NCBI GenBank assembly: GCA_031288885.1
Contig: JAITQP010000006.1
Coordinates: 1 to 6,993 of the forward strand
Direction: 5' to 3'
Source: Prevotellaceae bacterium
GTDB taxonomy: Bacteria > Bacteroidota > Bacteroidia > Bacteroidales > UBA932
DNA length: 6,993 nt
This document shows, in pieces, positions 1-5,165 of the stretch. A program made the translations under genes and the position numbers. The stretch's first letter is position 1. The number at the start of each line of letters is the position of its first letter. Below the pieces are notes generated by a model. It saw only the letters and a program-made list of their open reading frames with translations. It was not told where the DNA came from and did not search any database.

Positions 1-162
1 CAGCGTGGCGGTATCCACCACGTAACTCTTATCCTCGCAGCGGTACCCCAAGAAAATGGCGGAGTCGCGCAAGCCGTCTATCTTCACGTGAATTTCGTAC
101 GCCTGCGCAGGAGCGGCAAGGAAATGAAGCGCAACCGGTAAAAGAAAAAATGGCTTTAGCAT
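1..162 (-). CDS. Exported protein N-terminus, DUF4369-like (thioredoxin-family type), partial
   Basis: The minus strand reads 54 open codons from an ATG at 162-160 to the left edge. The start MLKPFFLLPVALHFLAAPAQA is a signal peptide with a hydrophobic core and an Ala-Gln-Ala cleavage site near residue 21. The mature start, YEIHVKIDGLRDSAIFLGYR followed by a Lys-Ser-Tyr-Val-Val-Asp-Thr-Ala segment, resembles the N-terminal DUF4369-type domain that precedes a thioredoxin domain in many Bacteroidetes periplasmic thiol-disulfide proteins ('I.GL.D..iyLGY...K.YVvDTa'). That family reading is from memory of the pattern; the CXXC thioredoxin part would lie outside the window. The ATG is 25 bases after the tRNA-Ser 3' end on the same strand, and no promoter is visible between them, so the gene may be co-transcribed with the tRNA. 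The signal peptide is convincing, the family moderately so. Confidence 0.72.
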   Translation of the reverse strand, partial: MLKPFFLLPVALHFLAAPAQAYEIHVKIDGLRDSAIFLGYRCEDKSYVVDTATL

Positions 163-187
163 AGCTTTAATAGCGCACTGTGGTTTG

Positions 188-274
188 CGGAGAGAGAGGG
201 ATTCGAACCCTCGGTACCCTTACGAGTACAACGGTTTTCGTGACCGTCCCATTCGACCGCTCTGGCATCTCTCA
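188..274 (-). tRNA. tRNA-Ser (anticodon CGA), with two non-standard positions
   Basis: The minus strand folds as a class II tRNA of 87 bases. The acceptor 3' strand is TCTCTCC with discriminator G (188). The D stem is CCA/TGG, the anticodon stem ACGGT/ACCGT, and the long variable arm GTACTC-GTAA-GGGTAC. The T arm GAGGG-TTCGAAT-CCCTC is perfect. The seven-base anticodon loop CACGAAA places CGA at plus positions 238-240, so the tRNA reads serine UCG, in agreement with the long variable arm. CCA is not encoded directly after the discriminator base. Two positions are odd: base 33 is A instead of the nearly universal U (plus 241), and the first base is U opposite C72 (plus 274), leaving a mismatch at the end of the acceptor stem. 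It could be a functional variant, a decaying tRNA, or carry sequencing errors. Confidence 0.88.
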
Positions 275-286
275 CTTAGCGGGGGA

Positions 287-318
287 CAAAGGTAAGGAAT
301 ATTTTTTGTTGTTGCAAG
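287..318 (-). promoter_or_regulatory. Bacteroidetes-type promoter of the tRNA-Ser unit
   Basis: On the minus strand TACCTTTG (287-294) is an exact TAnnTTTG -7 box. A TTG -33 element (315-317) lies 20 bases upstream, within the usual 19-21 base spacing. Transcription would begin a few bases before the tRNA 5' end at 274. The -33 element sits in GTTGTTGCAAGG (plus 308-319), which resembles the GTTGTTGCAACGG repeat motif found again at 362. Confidence 0.75.
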
Positions 319-360
319 GAGTATAATAACCTAGTTCAAATAATTTACAATCAGAGCAGA

Positions 361-432
361 CGTTGTTGCAACGGAAAAATCTTCCTCCAATCCGGCAATT
401 CGACAAATTTAATACCCTATTCCGTTAGGAAT
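361..432 (-). repeat. Relic of a dispersed repeat, inverted copy of 6704-6797
   Basis: CGTTGTTGCAACGGAA (361-376) is the exact reverse complement of 6782-6797. The similarity continues through a CCTCCAATCCGGCAA stretch (matching 6760-6775 with few changes), a CGACAAA stretch, and ends with ATTCCGTTAGGAAT (419-432), which matches the palindrome at 6704-6719. The order of the parts is the same, with gaps, so this is a shortened copy of the right flank of the larger element at 6498-6839 in the opposite orientation. Heptamer arrays are absent here. Confidence 0.65.
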
Positions 433-528
433 TTGCTGAAGTTTCTATAATTAATCAAACATAGCTACAACAGCGTTAAAATATTTTAGTACTGCCACAC
501 CTGTTGCCACCCGTGCTTCTCCGGTCGC

Positions 529-559
529 TTTAACTTCTCAAAAAAAATAGCTACTTTTG
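529..559 (+). promoter_or_regulatory. Likely promoter of the lytic transglycosylase gene
   Basis: TACTTTTG (552-559) fits the TAnnTTTG -7 box exactly. A weak TTTA -33 match (529-532) lies 19 bases upstream. Transcription would start about 15 bases before the ATG at 581, giving a very short leader without a Shine-Dalgarno site, as is common in this phylum. Confidence 0.6.
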
Positions 560-580
560 CAACCTAAGTTTATAGTGTAG

Positions 581-1564
581 ATGCAAGTATTCAAGTCCGC
601 ACGCGCCACGCTTCCCGTGTTCATGGTCGGCGCGCTGTTAGGTGTTTTTGGGGGGAATGTTCAGGGTCAGGGGCTCTTTCGGCGCAGCAAATCGGTGGAG
701 GTGGAGGAGCGCGCCGCGACGTTGTCGGCGCAGCAGCTGCAGAACGTGCACATGCCGGCGCTGCCCGCCGAGCTTGAGCTTGCCGGCGAAAAAGTGCCGC
801 TCGAAAACTTCGACACGCGCGAAAGCTTGGAGCGCGAGCTCATGGTCAACATGTTCTGGCACTCCCAAATGCTCCTCATCATCAAGCAAACCAGCCGCTA
901 CTTTCCCGTCATCGAAAAAATCCTCAAGCGCCACTACATCCCCGACGACTTCAAGTACCTGTGCGTTGCCGAGAGCGGCCTGCAGCAGGTAACGTCGCCC
1001 GCCGGCGCGGTGGGCTTTTGGCAGCTGATGCCCGCCACGGCAAAGGAGCTGGGGCTGGAGGTAACCAGCGAGGTGGACGAGCGCTACCACATCGAAAAGT
1101 CAACGCGGGTGGCCTGCCGCTACCTGCAGAAAGCGTACGACATATTTGGCAGCTGGACGCTGGCGGCAGCGTCGTACAACATGGGGATAAGGGGGCTCTC
1201 GCAGCAGATGGAGCGGCAAAAATCGGCCTCGTACCACGATATGCGCCTGAACGACGAAACATCGCGCTACATTTTCCGGATTTTAGCGCTCAAGCTCATC
1301 ATCTCCAACCCAACGGCCTACGGGTTTTACATCCCCCTAAACGAAATGTACCCGCCGTATCGCTACAAGGAGGTGATAGTGGATACCTCTGTGCCCAGCT
1401 GGGCGGACTTTGCCCTGCAGTACGACACCAACTATAAAATCCTGAAGCTCCTGAACCCGTGGCTGCGCGACGCCATGCTGACCAACAAGTACGGGCGTAC
1501 CTACCACGTCAAAGTGCCGGAGGAGGGATTTCGGGAAAAAGCCTACGGAAGAATTAAGAATTAG
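581..1564 (+). CDS. MltD-like lytic transglycosylase (SLT / GH23 fold), without LysM domains
   Basis: This 327-residue exported enzyme should cleave the MurNAc-GlcNAc bond of peptidoglycan to give 1,6-anhydro ends, acting in the periplasm. Residues 1-30 form a signal peptide. The SLT domain covers about 105-215. In order it has the catalytic Glu131 in VAESGLQ, the motif AGAVGFWQLMPATAKELGL (141-159), and AAASYNMG (195-202). The region after 215 matches the trailing part of MltD-type proteins (Asp-Glu-Thr-Ser-Arg-Tyr, then a Tyr-Gly-Phe-Tyr-Ile-Pro segment), but there are no LysM repeats, which E. coli MltD carries; LysM-free forms occur in Bacteroidetes. ATG 581 follows a promoter by about 20 bases and gives a complete signal peptide. 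The last codons, Ile-Lys-Asn-stop, lie inside a heptamer repeat array, so the natural C-terminus may have been altered by the repeat. Confidence 0.9.
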   Translation: MQVFKSARATLPVFMVGALLGVFGGNVQGQGLFRRSKSVEVEERAATLSAQQLQNVHMPALPAELELAGEKVPLENFDTRESLERELMVNMFWHSQMLLIIKQTSRYFPVIEKILKRHYIPDDFKYLCVAESGLQQVTSPAGAVGFWQLMPATAKELGLEVTSEVDERYHIEKSTRVACRYLQKAYDIFGSWTLAAASYNMGIRGLSQQMERQKSASYHDMRLNDETSRYIFRILALKLIISNPTAYGFYIPLNEMYPPYRYKEVIVDTSVPSWADFALQYDTNYKILKLLNPWLRDAMLTNKYGRTYHVKVPEEGFREKAYGRIKN

Positions 1565-1578
1565 GAATTAGGAATTAA
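1551..1578 (+). repeat. GAATTAR heptamer array A (4 units), overlapping the transglycosylase stop
   Basis: Four tandem units, GAATTAA, GAATTAG, GAATTAG, GAATTAA, are followed by GAATGATG. The first two units encode the final Ile-Lys-Asn codons and the TAG stop (1562-1564) of the upstream gene. Confidence 0.9.
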
Positions 1579-1655
1579 GAATGATGCTGTTGCATTTTCA
1601 TCATTGTAAGCTATGTGTGCGTTTTGTGTCGTTGTAAGCGGTGTAGTTTTTGTTA

Positions 1656-1812
1656 ATTCCCCGTAGGGGAATAATATCAGTAGAAAATAGGCGCTCTCAT
1701 GCTCAATAGCCCGTAGGGCTTTAACCGTTTCACCGGTCGCTATTAATCCCCTACGGGGAATGAGGGTTGGGTGGATTGGACGTTTCTATTGATATTATTG
1801 TCCTACGGACAA
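1656..1812. repeat. Nested palindrome core of copy 1
   Basis: Four palindromes are present: ATTCCCC-GTA-GGGGAAT (1656-1672), AGCCC-GTA-GGGCT (1708-1720), TCCCC-TAC-GGGGA (1747-1759) and TTGTCC-TAC-GGACAA (1798-1812). The outer pair is linked by AATAATATCAGTAGAAA (1670-1686) and TTTCTATTGATATTATT (1783-1799), complementary over 17 bases with one position that would be a G-U pair in RNA. Inside, AATAGC (1705-1710) pairs with GCTATT (1739-1744). The whole can fold as one long hairpin or as four small ones. Confidence 0.8.
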
Positions 1813-1855
1813 CCGGAGCGCAGCAAAGCGTGCAACGAGGCGGTGATCTGCCATC

Positions 1856-1900
1856 ATTCCTAATTCGTAATTCCTAATTCGTAATTCGTAATTCCTAATT
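1856..1900 (-). repeat. Heptamer array B (6 units, inverted), abutting the uvrA start
   Basis: Read on the minus strand this is GAATTAG, GAATTAC, GAATTAC, GAATTAG, GAATTAC, GAATTAG and then GAATGATG, a mirror of array A. It ends 4 bases before the uvrA ATG, so the translation initiation region of uvrA is made of repeat sequence and holds no Shine-Dalgarno site. Confidence 0.9.
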
Positions 1901-1904
1901 GTTT

Positions 1905-4775
1905 ATGGAGGAAAGCAAAATAGAGGTCATTGGGGCGCGCGTGCACAACCTCAAAAACGTAAACGTTACCATACCGCGCAACGCGCTGACGGTTATCACC
2001 GGTCTGAGCGGCAGCGGCAAGTCGTCGCTGGCGTTCGACACCATCTACGCCGAGGGGCAGCGCCGCTACATGGAAACGCTCTCGGCCTACGCGCGGCAGT
2101 TTGTGGGCAGCATGGAGCGGCCGGACGTGGAGCAAATTACCGGCCTGAGCCCCGTTATTTCGATTGAGCAGAAAACAACCTCCAAAAATCCCCGCTCAAC
2201 GGTGGGCACCACCACCGAAATTTACGACTTCCTCCGCCTGCTCTTTGCCCGCGCCTCCGTTGCCTACTCCAAAAACACCGGCGAGCAGATGGTGCGCTAC
2301 ACCGACGAGCAAATTACCGACCTGATTACCGAAAAATTTGCCGGACAAAAGCTGCTGCTGCTGGCGCCCATCGTAAAGGGGCGAAAGGGGCACTACAAGG
2401 AGCTGTTTGACCAGCTGGGGCGCAAGGGATACCTGAGCGTGCGCGTGGACGGAGAGGTGCGGGAAATACGCCCGGGGATGAAGCTCGACCGCTACAAAAC
2501 CCACTTTGTGGAGCTGGTGGTGGACAAGGTTGTCCCCAGCGGCAAGGCCGGCGACCGCAAGCGCCTCCTCAGCGCCATCGTAAACGCCATGCAGCAGGGC
2601 GGCAATACCATCATGGCGCTGAGCGTCGATACGGAGGAGATGCGCTTTTACAGCCGCCACCTCATGTGCCCCACCACCGGCATTGCCTACAACGAGCCGG
2701 CGCCGCACACCTTTTCGTTCAACTCGCCGCAGGGCGCCTGCCCGCGCTGCAACGGGCTGGGCGTGGTGGCGGAGGCCGACGTGGATAAAATTATCCCCAA
2801 CCGGAAAAACAGCATCCGCAACGGCGGAATAGCCCCGCTGGGGACGCAAAAAACCAGCCTCCTCTTTGCGCAGCTGGAGGCTATCGCCAAAAAGTTTGGC
2901 TTTTCGCTCAGCGACCCCATAGAGTCCATTCCGGCGGACGGGCTGGAGGCCGTGCTGTACGGCACGCAGGAGGGCCTGCGCATCGACGGCAACAGCATTG
3001 GCGTAGCCTCGAGCTACCAGCTCAGCTTTGAGGGCGTGCTCAACGTCATTGCCAACCGCCATGAGCACGACGACGAGCCCTCAACCGCGCTGGCCAACCG
3101 GTACATATCGCACAAAACCTGCCCCGCCTGCCACGGGATGCGCCTCAAGGAGGACGTGCTCTTTTTTAAGGTGGCCGATAGGAACATCGCCGAGCTGTCG
3201 GCCATGGACGTGGAGGCGCTGGCGGCGTGGTTTGGCGAGGTGGAGCAGCAGCTGACCGGTCGCCAGCGCGCCATAGCCACCGAAATTGTGAAGGAAATCC
3301 GCAACCGCCTGTCGTTTTTGCTCGACGTGGGGCTGGGCTACCTGTCGCTCAACCGCAGCAGCGCGTCGCTCTCGGGCGGCGAAAGCCAGCGCATACGCTT
3401 GGCAACGCAGGTGGGCTCAAAGCTGGTAAACGTGCTCTACATCCTCGACGAGCCGAGCATTGGGCTGCACCAGCGCGATAACATCCGCCTCATAGCGTCG
3501 CTCAAGCGGCTGCGCGACGAGGGGAACTCCGTCATCGTGGTGGAGCACGACGAGGAAATGATGCGCGCCGCCGACTGGGTGGTGGACGTGGGGCCCGGGG
3601 CGGGTACGCGCGGCGGAAAAATTATCTTTCAGGGGAAAATAGGAGACCTGCCCCCAGCCTCCCCCAAAAAATCCGCCACCGGCGACGGCGGCGAGGCCGC
3701 ATCGCTCACGCTGCAGTACCTGCGCGGCGAAAAGACAATACCCGTGCCGGCGGCGCGGCGCGAGGGGTCGGGCGCGTCGATTGTGCTAAAGGGGGCTACC
3801 GGCAACAACCTCAAAAACGTTACGCTGGAGCTGCCGCTGGGCAAGTTCATTTGCGTTACGGGCGTGTCGGGGAGCGGAAAATCGTCGCTCATCAACGAAA
3901 CGCTGCAGCCCATCCTGAGCCAGCACTTCTACCGCTCGCTGCAAAACCCGCTGCCGTACAAGGAAATTACGGGCGTGGAGCACATCGACAAGATTGTGGA
4001 GGTTGACCAGTCGCCCATAGGCCGCACGCCCCGCTCCAACCCCGCCACCTACACCGGCGTGTTTGGCGACATCCGGAAGCTGTTTGAGGCTACCCCCGAC
4101 GCCAAAATTCGCGGCTACAAGGCCGGACGGTTTTCGTTCAACGTAAAGGGCGGGCGGTGCGAGGAGTGCCGCGGCGCAGGGATACAGACCATTGAAATGA
4201 ACTTTTTGCCCGACGTGTACGTAACGTGCAAAACCTGCAACGGCAAGCGCTACAACCGCGAAACGCTGGCCGTGCGCTACAAGGGCAAGAACATTAGCGA
4301 CGTGCTGGAGATGACCATTGACCAAGCGGCGGCCTTTTTTGAGAACATCCCGAGCATTTCCCGCAGCCTAAAGGCCATGCAGAGCGTAGGCTTGGGGTAC
4401 GTAACGCTGGGGCAGTCCGGCGCCACGCTCTCCGGCGGCGAGAGCCAGCGGCTCAAGCTCTCCTCCGAGCTGGCAAAGCGCGACACCGGAAAAACGCTCT
4501 ACGTGTTTGACGAGCCCACCACCGGCCTGCACTTTGAGGATGTGCGCGTGCTGCTGGAGGTGTTCAACAAGCTGGTGGAGCGCGGAAACACCATTGTGGT
4601 CATTGAGCACAACATGGACGTGATAAAGGTGGCCGACCACATTATAGACCTCGGCCCCGAAGGCGGCGCGGGCGGCGGCAAGATTTTATGCGCCGGCACG
4701 CCCGAAGAAATCTGCAGGCACAAAAAAAGCTACACCGCCCAGCTGCTGGCAAAAATAGTGGGGAAGAAAGCCTGA
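1905..4775 (+). CDS. uvrA: UvrA, excinuclease ABC subunit A
   Basis: UvrA is the cytoplasmic ATPase dimer that finds bulky DNA lesions and loads UvrB in nucleotide excision repair. The 956-residue length is normal and both ABC halves are intact. ABC I has Walker A GLSGSGKSS (33-41), signature LSGGESQ (489-495) and Walker B with Asp515-Glu516. ABC II has Walker A GVSGSGKSS (653-661), signature LSGGESQRLKL (842-852) and Asp869-Glu870. The second zinc module is complete (Cys752, 755, 775, 778). The first has Cys255, Cys279 and Cys282 but Thr258 where E. coli UvrA has its second Cys. I chose ATG 1905 (MEESKIEVIGARVHNLKNV) over TTG 1899 because it matches the usual N-terminus and the TTG lies in the repeat. 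No strong terminator follows; only a short GCCT-GAG-AGGC hairpin (4770-4780) over the stop codon. Confidence 0.98.
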   Translation: MEESKIEVIGARVHNLKNVNVTIPRNALTVITGLSGSGKSSLAFDTIYAEGQRRYMETLSAYARQFVGSMERPDVEQITGLSPVISIEQKTTSKNPRSTVGTTTEIYDFLRLLFARASVAYSKNTGEQMVRYTDEQITDLITEKFAGQKLLLLAPIVKGRKGHYKELFDQLGRKGYLSVRVDGEVREIRPGMKLDRYKTHFVELVVDKVVPSGKAGDRKRLLSAIVNAMQQGGNTIMALSVDTEEMRFYSRHLMCPTTGIAYNEPAPHTFSFNSPQGACPRCNGLGVVAEADVDKIIPNRKNSIRNGGIAPLGTQKTSLLFAQLEAIAKKFGFSLSDPIESIPADGLEAVLYGTQEGLRIDGNSIGVASSYQLSFEGVLNVIANRHEHDDEPSTALANRYISHKTCPACHGMRLKEDVLFFKVADRNIAELSAMDVEALAAWFGEVEQQLTGRQRAIATEIVKEIRNRLSFLLDVGLGYLSLNRSSASLSGGESQRIRLATQVGSKLVNVLYILDEPSIGLHQRDNIRLIASLKRLRDEGNSVIVVEHDEEMMRAADWVVDVGPGAGTRGGKIIFQGKIGDLPPASPKKSATGDGGEAASLTLQYLRGEKTIPVPAARREGSGASIVLKGATGNNLKNVTLELPLGKFICVTGVSGSGKSSLINETLQPILSQHFYRSLQNPLPYKEITGVEHIDKIVEVDQSPIGRTPRSNPATYTGVFGDIRKLFEATPDAKIRGYKAGRFSFNVKGGRCEECRGAGIQTIEMNFLPDVYVTCKTCNGKRYNRETLAVRYKGKNISDVLEMTIDQAAAFFENIPSISRSLKAMQSVGLGYVTLGQSGATLSGGESQRLKLSSELAKRDTGKTLYVFDEPTTGLHFEDVRVLLEVFNKLVERGNTIVVIEHNMDVIKVADHIIDLGPEGGAGGGKILCAGTPEEICRHKKSYTAQLLAKIVGKKA

Positions 4776-4820
4776 GAGGCGCCGTTAGCCAAAGCCCGTA
4801 AAGCCTACTTTTTATTTCGA

Positions 4821-4853
4821 TTTGGAAAATTAAGATAATTATTTGTATATTTG
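4821..4853 (+). promoter_or_regulatory. Strong Bacteroidetes-type promoter for the leader and SUMF1-fold gene
   Basis: TTTG (4821-4824), a 21-base spacer and TATATTTG (4846-4853) match both boxes of the phylum's housekeeping promoter (TTTG, 19-21 bases, TAnnTTTG). The start would be near 4860, more than 300 bases upstream of the coding start. Confidence 0.82.
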
Positions 4854-4949
4854 CACCGTTAATTCTAAACAAAAAATCATGTAGAAAAAGACAAAAAATG
4901 TGCTGATAGGCACAACAGGACATATTAATTAGCGTTTTGCTATATTCTT

Positions 4950-5056
4950 GGTGTTGAAAATTAGGAACTTTCACAATATAACAAGAATAAGTTGAAATGC
5001 CGCAGGAATGCGGATTTACTTATTTGTTATATTGGGTTTCCTAATACCTCAACACC
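4950..5056 (+). ncRNA. Structured leader RNA or independent small RNA (107-base rod hairpin)
   Basis: The arms pair in order. GGTGTTGA (4950-4957) pairs with TCAACACC (5049-5056), TTAGGAA with TTCCTAA, AATATAACA with TGTTATATT, AATAAGT with ACTTATT, and AAAT with ATTT. The tip is CCGCA-GGAA-TGCGG with a GNRA-like loop. About 40 base pairs are separated by small internal loops. It lies downstream of a strong promoter and upstream of a T-run, and no credible ORF explains it. I do not recognise the family. It may be a cis-acting leader of the SUMF1-fold gene or a free small RNA. Confidence 0.6.
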
Positions 5057-5082
5057 GGATAATGTAAGTCCGCTCTTTTTTT
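5010..5082 (+). terminator. Possible attenuator or weak intrinsic terminator in the leader
   Basis: TAAGTCCGC (5065-5073) lies two bases before a run of seven T (5076-5082). It can pair locally, as CGGA (5056-5059) with TCCG (5069-5072), or with GCGGA...CTTA (5010-5022, four-base bulge) taken from the tip and upper stem of the rod. The second pairing would exclude the rod, which is the layout of an attenuator. The pairing is seen in the sequence; the regulatory role is inference. Confidence 0.35.
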
Positions 5083-5165
5083 GTCTAAACTCAAAGGAGG
5101 TAATGCTGAAAATCCTATAACAGAGTAAGCGCAAAACAATAATTAATTCTTAAAAACAACAAAAA

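Larger units (their letters stand above)
319..580. other. Divergent intergenic region between tRNA-Ser and the transglycosylase gene
   Basis: This AT-rich spacer separates the minus-strand tRNA unit from the plus-strand transglycosylase gene. It holds a relic of a dispersed repeat (361-432) and the likely plus-strand promoter (529-559). No coding potential or RNA gene is apparent in the rest, including 433-528. Confidence 0.7.
1551..1900. repeat. Heptamer-bounded palindromic repeat element, copy 1 (fills the gap before uvrA)
   Basis: The element is bounded by inverted heptamer arrays (1551-1578 and 1860-1900), both ending inward in GAATGATG. Its core (1656-1812) has four short palindromes with GTA or TAC centres. 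Together they occupy the whole space from inside the transglycosylase stop codon to 4 bases before the uvrA ATG. A GTTGCA / TGCAAC pair lies near the inner edges. There is no ORF of note and no transposase. No strict TAnnTTTG box occurs on the plus strand here; TAGTTTTTG (1644-1652) is one base off spacing. uvrA is therefore read through from upstream or uses a weak promoter inside the element. Compare copy 2 at 6498-6839, which is nearly the same length. Confidence 0.75.
4776..5165 (+). other. Intergenic region and long leader of the SUMF1-fold gene
   Basis: This 390-base non-coding stretch contains a promoter (4821-4853), small hairpins TGTGC-TGATAG-GCACA (about 4899-4914) and TAGC-GTTTT-GCTA (about 4931-4943), the rod hairpin (4950-5056), a T-run (5076-5082), a perfect anti-SD complement AAAGGAGGT (5093-5101) and an AT-rich run to the ATG at 5166. 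From the predicted start near 4860 the leader is about 300 bases, unusually long for this phylum. No second TAnnTTTG box occurs between the rod and the ATG. Confidence 0.75.

Noticed and set aside
1551..1900. CRISPR array
   Set aside because: The repeats are tandem 7-base units without spacers, and no cas genes are present.
1551..1900. Insertion sequence
   Set aside because: There is no transposase ORF and no clear target duplication could be identified; a non-autonomous repeat is the most that can be claimed.
1899..1904. TTG start two codons upstream for UvrA
   Set aside because: The TTG lies in the heptamer array, and the ATG at 1905 gives the usual UvrA N-terminus.
2196..3068. 290-codon minus-strand open frame
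   Set aside because: It is antisense to uvrA and arises from the high G+C at third codon positions; UvrA motifs prove the plus strand codes.
4997..5044. 15-codon frame starting at ATG 4997 in the leader
   Set aside because: The ATG is buried in the rod stem and the residues have no signal; the stretch is better explained by RNA pairing.
5103..5120. 5-codon frame after AAAGGAGGT
   Set aside because: The spacing of 2 bases to the ATG is too short for initiation, and the frame is trivial.
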